Shown here one piece after another: positions 38,830 to 48,724 of a stretch of DNA of 64,000 nucleotides. Every line of letters starts with the position of its first letter. Position 1 is the first letter of the stretch. The notes under the pieces were generated by a model, which made no database searches, had not been told where the DNA came from, and saw nothing but the letters and a program-made list of their open reading frames with translations. The stretch is taken from assembly GCA_977017575.1 (NCBI GenBank), contig CDRNVI010000035.1, positions 1-64,000 on the forward strand, written 5' to 3'. Origin of the DNA: Paramoeba atlantica. Taxonomy: Eukaryota > Discosea. Position numbers and translations under genes: made by a program.

Positions 38830-39850
38830 TTTTTTTTAGTAAATATATGCTTTCCCATCTTACCCACTTCTCCTTACCAATCTTTCCAACTTTCCAGGGA
38901 GGGTAAGGTCTCCCTCTGCTAGGGGGGGCTTTCCCCTAACCATTCGCGCGTTCCGGACCGGGTCTTTCGACCTCTCCCAGCTTGCCTTGTGAACCCTTCT
39001 CTTGTTGTACGAGAGGGCGCAAGCAATGGGTCTGTGCCGACAGCGACACGGTCGCGAAACAGGATGCTGGCCGACGGGGAGGAGATTCACTACCCGTGTA
39101 CTACCTCACTTGGGGTACCTAGCCCTCGCGGGCTAGGCGTGAGTATAGACTCTGTCGACGCGACCAGCACCCTCAGCCTTCGAACATGCCGGGATCCGCG
39201 AGCCTTGGTTTAGGCTACTGCAAAACAAGTGCCGGTTGTGGATCTTCAGCCGGCATGCGTGAGACAATCATTCTCGATTGAGAACGCATCAGGGTGAGGT
39301 TAAGCTCTTGAAGCAGCTGACGGGTAGCTGCTTCTTGAGATAGAGTCCCCTGGGAACATGAGGCGCGATGCTTCCCAACCCATCTAAGGATTGATAGGGC
39401 ACTTGCACTCCAAGCACCATATGATTCTACCACCATGGCAACAAACACATGTTTTGCTTGTTCCGCCTCCTCTCTCTCTTTCACCTTGTGAGAAGCGGCG
39501 TAGTGCTCCGCAAATGATCCTGCCGCCACCCCGTTAGCGTTGCGGACTAAGTCCGTGTATTTAGGTTGCTGAACGTGGGTGACAGCAAAATCAAGCACCA
39601 GACCTTGAGCTTTCTCATAGCCCGGAATAAAGACATCGCCCGGCCTCGTGGGACAGCCGCCAGGCCCTAGGTTCCCCAGGCTTACCTCACGTGAAGGTGA
39701 TAAATTCGCCTTGGATGGTGATGAATTCGCCTTGAATCGCGGCATTGCCTCTATATTTTGACCCATTAGACGAACCAAGTAGGTCCATTGGGGGGGGTAT
39801 ATGATTTTAAAACAAGCAATCAAATTAGCAATTTCATATTTTGGAGCCCA
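38830..39850 (-). mobile_element. LINE-F, 5'-truncated, poly(A)-tailed
   Basis: Minus strand: fragment of the LINE-C family with only the endonuclease end, a 380-bp 3' UTR containing GGTCGAAAGACCCGGTCCGG (near 38950) and an A-run at 38830-38837. Upstream part 39733-39840 is the short module also seen at 29177. Confidence 0.8.
39218..39719 (-). pseudogene. LINE-F endonuclease domain fragment
   Basis: Encodes REVSLGNLGPGG, RPGDVFIPG, LVLDFAVTHVQQPKYTDLV and VVESYGAW, i.e. the PD-(D/E)XK nuclease and C-terminus of the LINE-C family. An open frame of 202 codons begins upstream at 39823 because the 110-bp module and a short duplication (ATTCGCCTTG repeated at about 39710 and 39727) happen to be in frame. 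It lacks the RT, so it is not functional alone. Confidence 0.8.
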
Positions 39851-40262
39851 AAACTAGCAATTCGATCTCCCGTAAGTATAAGAACAATAAAAACAATAAC
39901 AATAAAAACAAGCAATCTATGCCCAATCCATTCGCGCGTTCCGGACCGGGTCTTTCGACCTTTTTTTTTTTTTGAGTTCTAACTTTCTATGAATGTACGG
40001 TATCACTTTCTTACTTACTTTCCTACTTACTTTACTTCGCCCTTATCAACTTCGCCCGCTTCTCTCCCTTATCTCCACCCCCCAAAGAAACCATCCGCGA
40101 CTTCCCGACTTCACCCGCTTCTTTCCCTCACTTCCCCCCCCCCCCCGAGCATCCATCCGCGCCTTTTTTTTTTGCAAATAATTGGGGGGAATAGTATTGA
40201 GTCTAACTTTTTATGTATGGAGTCCAACTTTTCCACAATTTCCACACTTACTATAAGTATAC
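39851..40262 (-). other. Stack of short LINE 3' ends, pyrimidine-rich on plus
   Basis: No gene. On the minus strand at least two pieces end in ACATA-AAAGTTAGA(CT)C type sequence with or without an A-run (39961-39974), like the 3' end of the SINE-like element. The segment 39930-39963 repeats GTTCCGGACCGGGTCTTTCG from 38948. Confidence 0.55.
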
Positions 40263-40644
40263 GTTTAGAAATTTAGGATGATTGATATAATGGCCCTTCG
40301 GGGCACATAATATTTATATTATGAGATATGATTTGTTTGTTTTGTTTAGAGATTTCATTTATTTAGTTTGGTATAGTGACACTCCTTCTCTAACCTTTTT
40401 ATAACTGCACAAAGATGACGAAACGAAGGACGCGTACTCCAAGGAAGTTGCAGAAGAAAAGCTACGGAACATGACGGTATCTAAACAATCGACGAATCGC
40501 CCGGCCTTTCTCTGCTACCGCTGCCACAAACCAGGTCATTTCCGAGCGAACTGCCCGTTAAATCAATCGTCTACTCGCTTGACCCCGGGTTTTCGCGGAG
40601 GGGTGACGAGCGGCACTTCGAGTGCAAAGAGGAGTCACTAGGTA

Positions 40645-41793
40645 GTGCTCCCCACCCCTTACATCGCTCGTGCCTGTCCGCTGAAAAAGCGGCGGGTGAT
40701 TTGTCCAGGTCTATCATTCAGCTCATATTTGCACTCTGCAGGGAAGGTGCATGCCTTTGTGGCATGTCACGGAACGGGACTGCAGAAGCCACAGCATCGG
40801 GTGGCGGAAGTAAGGACGTACTCAAGGGCGGGTCAGGCCAAACGATCTCTAGCAGTATATCCCGCCGGAAACAAAATCAGGAAACTGGACGTGCAGTCTG
40901 CCCAGGACAAGCTAACATGCACAATTTTGAATCTACCAAGTACGAGCCCGCTAGCACACCAAATGAGAACCGCGATAAATCCCATGTGGACGAATGCTAC
41001 TTGGCTCTCAAGGGCACGACTGTGGGGAAGGCTCGAACTTTTTTGTCGGGAAAGAGGGGTACCACCAGATCCAATACACGCCTTTTTGTTCCTTCAGCAA
41101 AAGGATCTGGCACCCGCGACACTGTTGAGCTACACTCGCAATCTTCAAACCGTATTTCAGCTGAGTCAAACCGATCCTACCCCTCTCAAAATGTTTGCAA
41201 AAGCTCTACAGGCAAGAGGCGCTCTCGAACCAACGCGTCAGATGGAGCCAATCACTCCGTGGCAACTACGCCGGCTAAGGACAAAATTATCGTTAAGCGA
41301 AGGGATCGCCGCGTTGATCTGTTGGAAGGCCGCAGCCAGATGGACAGAAGTCGCAGAACTAACCCTCGAAAGATTCGTGCGAAATCAACCGAACGAAGTC
41401 ATAGTCTATTGGGGACGGAACGCCAAATCGACTCGTCTCAACCCGTACCGCTTATCGATGTGCACAGCCATACAAGGGGAAGGAACTCTAGAGATTGCGG
41501 AATACGTCCGGTTTATGAGGAAGGGTCAGCAGGTGACAAGCACAACGGTTCGGGAAATGGACGTGAAAATGAAGAAAATTCTGGGCCCCGGCTACGGGAC
41601 ACACTCCCTGAAGCGGGGCGCGATAACGTATCTCTTCAACGAGGTGGCGCTCGGACGCGTCGCTCTCTCAGACGTGCAAAACATAGCCAAACATCAATGC
41701 ATCAACTCCCTATTACGATACAACGGGAACCTGATAACAACGGCAAAGGCGCTCGGTACGCAGCGAGCTTCGGTTCTCCTACCAACCCTATAA
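40645..41793 (+). CDS. Tyrosine recombinase of YR retroelement 2
   Basis: 382 codons. A SAM-like N-terminal domain (WTNATWLSRARLWGRLELFC) precedes a catalytic domain with the family signature: Arg in CWKAAARWTEVAEL, a basic residue in AKSTRLNPYR, the H-x-x-R box in GTHSLKRGA, and a terminal Tyr in SLLRYNG. In VIPER and Ngaro elements this enzyme inserts a circular DNA copy. It overlaps the following RT frame, as in VIPER. The gag-like remnant ends just upstream. Confidence 0.85.
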   Translation: MLPTPYIARACPLKKRRVICPGLSFSSYLHSAGKVHAFVACHGTGLQKPQHRVAEVRTYSRAGQAKRSLAVYPAGNKIRKLDVQSAQDKLTCTILNLPSTSPLAHQMRTAINPMWTNATWLSRARLWGRLELFCRERGVPPDPIHAFLFLQQKDLAPATLLSYTRNLQTVFQLSQTDPTPLKMFAKALQARGALEPTRQMEPITPWQLRRLRTKLSLSEGIAALICWKAAARWTEVAELTLERFVRNQPNEVIVYWGRNAKSTRLNPYRLSMCTAIQGEGTLEIAEYVRFMRKGQQVTSTTVREMDVKMKKILGPGYGTHSLKRGAITYLFNEVALGRVALSDVQNIAKHQCINSLLRYNGNLITTAKALGTQRASVLLPTL

Positions 41794-42435
41794 CTCAAGA
41801 GGATGTCAACCTTTGTTTCGATCAAATACCGCACGTTAGGCGATACAGTGTTATTTGCGCGCGGCGCACTTCCCGTCTTGCACGTCCCGAAGACATGAAC
41901 CTCCCCCTACACGTTAAGGCTGGAATACCCGTAATGGACGTGCAGAAAGTGAAGACTTGGATGTCCCCTGGTGCGCTTCACCGCCTGGAAACCGTGATGA
42001 GACACTTATTTGACACGCGACTTGCAGCGCAGACCGAACCAGCAATCAAAGGTAATCTTTCGGAAGCTGATGTCGTTGGTTTGCTTGACGCTGGAGTGAT
42101 TGAAACAGTCGAACAGAAAGAACTCCATCAGCATCCGACTTTACAATACGTTATTCCTTTTACCGTAGTTGAATCCGATGAGGAGGGGAACGCCCGGCGC
42201 CGATTCATATCCTGGACCAAGGACGACAATATCAGATTAAAGGACTATAAGCCCGACGTTCCTTTATTGCACCCTTCTTGGTATCTGCATAAGGCTGAGG
42301 AAGAAGCAGGCGTTAAGCGCGACTTACGTTGCGGGTTCTACCAAATCGGAGTTCCGCGCGCGGGCACGTGCCAAATTTCGTTTTCGTGACCAAGATGGAG
42401 TCTTGCACCAGATGAAAGTTATGCCCATGGGGCAC
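41770..42435 (+). pseudogene. RT N-terminal part of YR retroelement 2
   Basis: Encodes RRYSVICARRTSRLARP, LPLHVKAGIPV, AIKGNLSEADV and RRRFISWTKDDN, matching the corresponding regions of elements 1 and 5. The element is interrupted at 42435. Fossil. Confidence 0.75.
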
Positions 42436-44986
42436 CGAGGCCGAATCCCCCGTGACGTTTGTGTCTTTGTATTTGGTCCTTGGCATTAGCATCGAGGGGA
42501 AAGAGTGCAATTTCGACAGCCTCTGTTAAGTGTTTGTCGAGCTCTTGAGGCAGTTCTCCGAGGGCTTGCGGGGGAGTAGTCCTTAGAGCGTAAACCATCT
42601 GGCAAAAGCCGGCACATTGTCGTATTAAGGAGAGGGCGACTTGGGGATCTTCTATCAGCGTTGTGGCCCCTAGGGTTTCGCTGGCTGGATCGATGGCATG
42701 GGTCCTAAGGAAGTCCGTACAGTGTTCTGCCGAGCCAACTGGGGTACCTAGGATCTCAAAATTGCCGTTGTACCGTATCTTTTCGCTTGGTATGTCCGGA
42801 AATAAAGTCGACGTATGTGCTGACGCTGGGGGTGTGATAATCTCGCACTTGGAGAGGTTTAGAAAAAGTCCCCACTTTGGACCGACCTCTGCTAGAATGT
42901 CCAAAGCTTTTCTGACTTCCTGGGGTTCCCCTATTAGCACCCCGTCGTCGAGGTACCAAAGCTGATTTAGAAGATGGGACCGGGATGCTATGTCCTCCGT
43001 TACCTCTGCCAATACCAACGAAAATAATAGGGGGCCCAGGGGATCTCCTTGCTGTACTCCCTCCGCTGAGGGGATAAAGGAATTATCAAAGGTAAGGCAG
43101 CTGGGGTTTGCGTAGCACCACTCCACCCATGGTGACAGCTCGGGAAAATGCTTACGTGTAAGGAAAATAAAAGCTGGTCTGCTCACGTTATTGAATGCGT
43201 TTCGGAGGTCTACTTTGCAGAAAGTTATATTGTCGTTTTCCAGATTGTTGAACATTAGTCGGCGGCAGAGATGAATGACTCGCTCTGATCCGGCAGCCGC
43301 TGCAACCCCGTACTGCCTGCGACCGAAGAAGGATCCCGCCTTTTCTTTTGCGGAGAAGCAGGCTGCTTTGCTCACCATCCGTCGAAGGGTTTCTCCTGCT
43401 GCAATAGGTCTCACGTCGTCCTCTCCCTTTTCTAGTGCGCAAAGTCTGGCTCCTGCGAAGAAAGGGTGTGCTTCGTCAGGAGCTTTACCCGCCAGGAGAT
43501 GATTCGCGAAGGAAGTGAGTGCTGAGAGGGAGTTTAAATTATGGTCCACATGTTCTAGGATAGCTGCTTGCAGATGTTCTGGTCGTAGCCCCATGGCTCC
43601 AGCTGAAGATCCGCGGCGAAAACCGTTAACAACTTTCTTTACCTCCGATTCGTCAAGTTGCAAAATGCTTTCTTCCAATGGTGGAAGCGGGCAGGTGATG
43701 GGATTCCCGTGAGGACTAGGGTGTTTTTCCTCTAGCTTTTGAAATGTTTCGGCGTTGTAAGGGGCTAGTGGCGCGGCGGTAAGTGCAGCCATTCCCCGGG
43801 AGTATTCACCTTGACGGGTTAGAATTTCTGCTCGTATGGCAGCCTTCTCCGCTTCGTTCTCATTGCTGAGAGTGTTCCCTTTGGAAGGCTTTCTTTCGTG
43901 ATCAGAGACAGCCTCGTCCCATAGGGTGGCGTGTTGTCCTGCAATCCAGAGTTCCATTCGCTTCATGACGTAAGAGGCATATGAAATGCGTCCTCCTCGG
44001 TGTGGAGCTGGAAGTACACACTTCGGGAGCATGGCAAGGAGCGTCCACGCCCTGGCCGAATTTTCATCTACCGCGGAGGAAAGGGCTGCTGTCAGTATCT
44101 TAGACCATAAGTGTCGACATCGATGCGGAACGTCCTTGCACGTGCTTATTGGGGTTGTACAAACTGTCTCCAGCGGTGGTAGGTTGCCTGTGCCCTGAAC
44201 ATCGTAAATAGCCTCGCCTAGGCACTCTGATGTTTGTGAGGGTGAAGTGGTTTGCACGGCTCGTCCTTTGCAGTGCTTCGGATGTGATGTTAACTTGTTG
44301 ACGTCGTAATGTCGGCCGCATGCGTTGCAGAGGAATCGTCCCTCTTTCTCCCACCATTCGTTGGATACGCTGTTCCCGTGTCGGTAAGCTACATGGTTGT
44401 AGTAAGACTGCCATTGTCCGCCGTGAGCTTGGGTTGTCCAGGAGCAGTTTTCTGCAGGGCATTCTCGTTGTCCAGGGTGATCTTGGGAGGGCGGTGCTTC
44501 GCTGTGGTGTGATCGATGTGGGGTTGTAGGTTCTATCGTTTCCTCTTTTCTTGGCGTAGCCTTCTCTCGCACTTTTTGATGAGATTTCGCGATTCCTCGA
44601 GTGTGCCCCTTAGCGTTTGAAGGTGTCATGCATGATTTGCGTCGGGCAAACTTTTTTGTAACGGAGTCTCCGTCGGACTGTGTCTCTTGGCCTGATCCGA
44701 GGACTCGTGAATGGATTGTTTCCTCGTCGCCGATATTTTCTTGTCCTGTGTCGGGTGTTTGTTTCTCGGCTGAAATCAGGGCCGCATTTTTATGCCATCC
44801 GTCCGGAATGTTGGTAGGGATCGGTGTTGTATAGAGCAAATCATTGTACGTACTCGGCTGCTTGATCAGGTGAGCATTTCCAGCGAATTGATCCCAGGAT
44901 CCTGTTTCGTGTGATACTTCCTCACGTAAAAACGACTCATCATCCATCGAGGGGGGTGTTTCATGTAAGGGATCGCCTCCGGACAT
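42436..44986 (-). CDS. LINE-E polyprotein, C-terminally truncated
   Basis: About 850 codons open from ATG 44986 (MSGGDPLHETPP), chosen as the first ATG after the SL. N-terminal motif ETGSWDQFAGNAHL with STYNDLLYTTPIP; C2H2-type fingers (CPAENCSWTT, YNHVAYRHG, FLCNACGRHYDVNK); RT with VRPIAAGETLRRM, CKVDLRNAFNNV (A), AEGVQQGDPLGPLLF (B), LWYLDDGVLIG (C) and ILGTPVGS. The frame runs to HGGFGLG, the point matching RFGGLGLRS in LINE-C, and then into foreign sequence; CCHC knuckle and endonuclease are absent. It is a third subfamily related to LINE-C and D. Incomplete, so not autonomous. Confidence 0.9.
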
Positions 44987-45034
44987 TAAAAGGAACCGCG
45001 TACCTGGAAAAGAGATGAAATAAGGAAAATAATT

Positions 45035-45072
45035 CAACAAGGTACAGAAACTGTATCTTTATCGTTAAAGAT
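45035..45072 (-). other. Spliced-leader sequence (38 nt) at LINE-E 5' end
   Basis: Longest form (ATCTTTAACG start), preceded on the minus strand by GAAAAAAAAAACG. Confidence 0.9.
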
Positions 45073-45095
45073 CGTTTTTTTTTTCGTACATGGAG

Positions 45096-46094
45096 AAAAT
45101 CTTTGCCTCAACCGCCTCGACCGCCACCCGGTGTCCAACCGGCAGGCTTTTCTTGGTCGAGTGAGCTGGCCACCTTCCAGTGGCAAGATGAATGGGTGTT
45201 TCCACCCACGCACCTCAGGGGAGACACCCCATTACAGGGTAGTGCGAGACTTGCATACCAGAGTTTTGTTGAATCTCGGATTGCGTCAGAGACTCTGGTA
45301 GCTCACTCGCTAAAAACTCCACTGCTCCGGATTGTTAGTCCAGGAGCGCTCCTAGCGTGGAGAAACGAAGGACCTAGCCTAGAAAAAAGGATCTAGTCCC
45401 TTCGCTTCTCCGGGAGATGGGGAGGGATAAAACCTCAGCTAGCACCAATGCCGTTCCACCTCCACCGAGGGGGTAGGGTTAGCGCGCTCGCTAACGACAT
45501 ACATGCCTCGGCGACGGGATGCTACCCCGTCTATGCCCCGGAACGCGGTTAACGACGCCGCGAACAAGGGTTGAACAGGAATAGGAACGGACACATTCCC
45601 TCCTGCTAGCTCGGAAACCCTTACGTCGGAAGGCTGGAGGTCGCCACGCCCCATAAACGACAACGGTCCAATGCCGGGCTCCTGACCTTATCTTCCCCTG
45701 CTGACGCACCCAAAAGGATATGCCGTGGCAATGGCGATCCAGTTATAATTGCGGCGGCTCTATGGCTCCGGCACACGGGCATACGTACCTTGTTTCAATT
45801 GGAAAATGTATGATAACTTTATTTGATATGACAAGGTATACAGTAACCAGGACTACAGTGGGATTATAATATAAATTTATATGCTATGATAAAGTAACGT
45901 ATGACTGTAGACTTGCTCTATAAGTATTTTTCCTTAATTAGGCCTTGGTGACATCGCGCGGGCCCTCACTATTTCATTTAAAAGTTTACGGTAAGCAATT
46001 TAGGCGAGGGCTATTTACTTACGTGGCCGGCGGGCATTGTACGCGCTGTATTTTAAGCTTTTATATGATTACATTTCAATCAACAGTTCAATCA
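45096..46094 (+). mobile_element. Possible 3' part of YR retroelement 2
   Basis: An open stretch at 45103-45396 (FQWQDEWVFPPTHLRG, SRIASETLVAHS) resembles the C-terminal tail that follows RNase H in DIRS-type elements; this is a weak, by-eye match. 45400-45960 is non-coding with no recognised feature. Near 45985-46045 TTTACGGTAAGCAATTTAGG and a CGGCGGGC motif resemble a YR terminus. Fossil. Confidence 0.45.
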
Positions 46095-47168
46095 AAAGTT
46101 GTACACTTTCGATGAATCTTCATCGAAGGTGTTTTTGACTTTTTTTGACTTTTTTAACTTTTTGTTTTTGAACGAATTTTTCCATTGGCTGTTGAAAACA
46201 CGTTGCATGAAACATATAATTTCATTTTAATTTCAATAATTTTTTGTTTTTTTGTCTGAATTCTGACTTTCCGTTTTCTTTCACATTTTGGCTTGGGGGT
46301 ACGTTCGTTGATTTCTCAACGAACGTACCCTGTGACCGTAAAAAATCTGCAGGACCTTAGAGGGAGGAGGAAGAAAGGCCCAACTGATAACTACTTGGTA
46401 ATCTTGATAATCTTGACCAACTACCTTGATAACAAATTTTAGTACCCATTCGTGGGAAGCAATTTGCGAAGCCCAACTACCTTGATAACAAATTTTAGTA
46501 CCCATTTTGGCCGCGCGGGGGCCCCCGCGTGAGCGGGGGCGCGCGCGGCCGCGAAACGGCGAGGGCCCGCGTGAGCGGGCCTGAGCCGTACCCCGCGTAG
46601 GGTTCCCCTGTGCGTCGTTAGTGGGAAGCAATTTGCGAAGCTCACTGAATTTCGTAGTTTTCGCTACGCAGGCGTTGTCAACGTATATAGCGAAGTATAG
46701 GATACTGAACGCACGGAAAATGAAAATCAAAAAAAAATTCTTGGATGTTCCACAAAAGTCCTTGACTTATGCAAAAGTCCTTGATTTCCACCGTGAATTT
46801 CCGTTCGTTGAGTACTCAACGAAAATCCGGCACTTCGTTGAGTACTCAACGAAAGTCCTGTGTTTACCCCTTCCGCAGGATTGTCGCTCAAAATATGTAT
46901 ATGGATCAGTCAAAAACGCTTCGATGAAGATAAACTGAAGAAACGGTGAAATTCCTCTACGAGCCTTCACAAAACACTTCGATGATGCACCAAAAAAGTC
47001 AAAATGTCTATATGGATCCGCGAAAAACGTTTGCGTGAAGATTTGAAAAAATAAAAAAAAAGTCAAAAACACCTTCGATGAAGATTCATCGAAAGTGTAC
47101 AACTTTCAATGTGCTTCATCGAAAGTTGTACACTTTCGATGAAGCTTCATCGAAGGTCCCCCCTACCC
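46095..47168 (-). mobile_element. MITE-A, copy 3 (minus, one end lost)
   Basis: Minus-strand copy with the terminus GGGTAGGGGGGACC at 47168 and the 87-bp palindrome at 47077-47157. The other terminus stops inside the last palindrome near 46105 and lacks GGTCCCCCCTA. It contains GC-rich repeat copy 8 and palindromes at 46300-46330, 46803-46822 and 46834-46853. It abuts YR retroelement 1 at 47169. Confidence 0.85.
46363..46722 (-). repeat. GC-rich hairpin repeat, copy 8 (inside MITE-A)
   Basis: Complete inner copy on the minus strand, with a small duplication (GATTATCAAGATTATC). Confidence 0.9.
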
Positions 47169-47252
47169 GTATTCTCTAATTGCATGGAGGGGGGTGTTTA
47201 CTCGTTTGTTATATTCTTGTTAGGTTGTTATTTTGTTACGTTTAAAGTTTTG

Positions 47253-47289
47253 TCTTTAACGATAAAGATACAGTTTCTGTACCTTGTTG
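47253..47289 (+). other. Spliced-leader sequence (37 nt) in YR retroelement 1
   Basis: Between duplicated GTTGTTATTTTG stretches (47224 and 47290); the upstream copy follows TTCTTGTTAG ending at 47223. Confidence 0.9.
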
Positions 47290-47320
47290 GTTGTTATTTT
47301 GTTACGTTTAAAGTTTTGTA

Positions 47321-48721
47321 TGAGATCCCAACGTTTACGGGCTCCGTCGGAGCCACGCCAGGAGCGCGATAGATCACCGAAGCGGAATAGGGCGCCGACA
47401 CCCATTCAGACCTCCTCCGTCCAAGACCATTCTAAGCGTGAGTCCCTTTCGTGCCCTCCCGTGCGCCCCCCTCTCCCCCCTCTCCCCACGCAGCCGGCTC
47501 CGCAGGTATCCGCGCGACCTCCTCCGATTCCCCCTACTCCTGTCCCAGCGCGCCGAAAGGTACGCCCTTCTGGTAGAGCACTCAGCCCCGCCCGCGAACC
47601 GCCTAGCCCTCTCCCTTCCAACCTTCCCAGTTTGCCTGCGAGCTCCCTCCCTAGCCCCTACCCTTTTCCGCTGGAGGCTCCCGAGCCTATATGCGACGAA
47701 GAGGAACCCTTAACCCCGACCAGGTTGAGGATTCTCGCTCGCCGCGCCGTTACGAGGCCCTTGACATTGACCACGTCGAGTTGCCGCAGCGTTCACGCTG
47801 TGATGCGCGTGGGATCATGACACAATCCAGCAAAGAAGAGTTCATCACGAAAGTGATTGAGCTTCTGCGCAAGGACTACGAGGTCACCGTCGAGGCTGTA
47901 TGGTCCCTTCCCCGTGACGGCCTACGGCAGACGGTTATAGGGTTGGTGCATATGACGCATCCTAAGGACCCTAACTCAACTGAGTTGTTCGCCGAGTGGG
48001 ATGGGGACAAGAACACTGCCTATCGTTTTCCCCATCCCGAGATCAACTACCACTCTTTGGAACTGGCCCATGTTCGGGCGCAGATGCCGGGTGGGAAACC
48101 AGTTGAAGATCTGATCCCCACGTTTGAACGCGTCCGTATTACGGACCCGAAAGGCTTCTCCCCCTACGATCCGGTTACTTGGCAACCGTGGATCGACACG
48201 GATGATTTGTTCAAGCCACGTGAACTCATCCGTGAGCTGCGCGAAGCTCCGCAGCTTGGGGTACGCTTCAACCCTCCGCCACAGCCTGAGCGCCTGTTCA
48301 AGATGTTAACTGAATGGGTGTACGCTGCGTGCAATACGGAGGGATGGCTAGAGAAGCTAACCTCGCCGTAGCCCTTCTCATCATCGAAGAGCTTCGCAAC
48401 CATTATTGGGCTGCGGCGGGCGTTGCTGTCGAGCGTGTGCAACAGCGGTTGCACCGTGACGACGACCCTCAGGACCGCTACGGTCAGCTTGTGGTTGACG
48501 AGCAACTGAGGGGCCGGACTGCGCAGCGTGCTCCTCGTCGACGCAGCCAAGGACCTTTCTGTTTTGGCTGTCATCAGCCAGGCCACCTCCGATCGAACTG
48601 CCCCCAAGCGTCCCAACAGCAGGGGGGGCAGTTCCGTACCACACGCGCCCCGCAACTGGATTTTCGCGGCGGGATGGTGGGCAGCGCCAACCGTTACGGC
48701 GCAACACGGGCTTTCCACTAG
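47321..48721 (+). pseudogene. Gag-like region of YR retroelement 1
   Basis: Starts MRSQRLRAPSEPRQERDRSP; low-complexity Pro/Arg/Ser-rich for about 130 residues, then a more ordered middle (KEEFITKVIELLRKDYEV and WQPWIDTDDLFKPRELIREL) and a C-terminal zinc knuckle. Likely the RNA-binding structural protein of the element. Broken fossil. Confidence 0.7.
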
Positions 48722-48724
48722 GAA

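Larger units (their letters stand above)
40263..42435 (+). mobile_element. YR retroelement 2 (VIPER/DIRS-like), 5' part
   Basis: Element with terminus (GGCCCTTCGGGGC hairpin at 40290), a short gag-like remnant with a CCHC knuckle (CYRCHKPGHFRANC, about 40527), tyrosine recombinase (40645-41793) and the start of the RT. It stops at 42435 where minus-strand LINE-E begins; a possible 3' part lies at 45096-46080. Broken fossil; the parts missing include most of gag and the RT core. Confidence 0.8.
42436..45072 (-). mobile_element. LINE-E, SL-headed, 3' end missing
   Basis: Minus strand: SL (45072-45035), 5' UTR, ORF from 44986 and an abrupt end in the RT thumb region at 42436. It retains the 5' end and lacks the 3' end, the reverse of normal LINE truncation. 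Preceded by an A-run (45073-45084). Confidence 0.85.

Noticed and set aside
45439-45709. Small frames between 45.4 and 46.0 kb
   Set aside because: No domain, no consistent frame and no homologue in the window; left as unassigned sequence.
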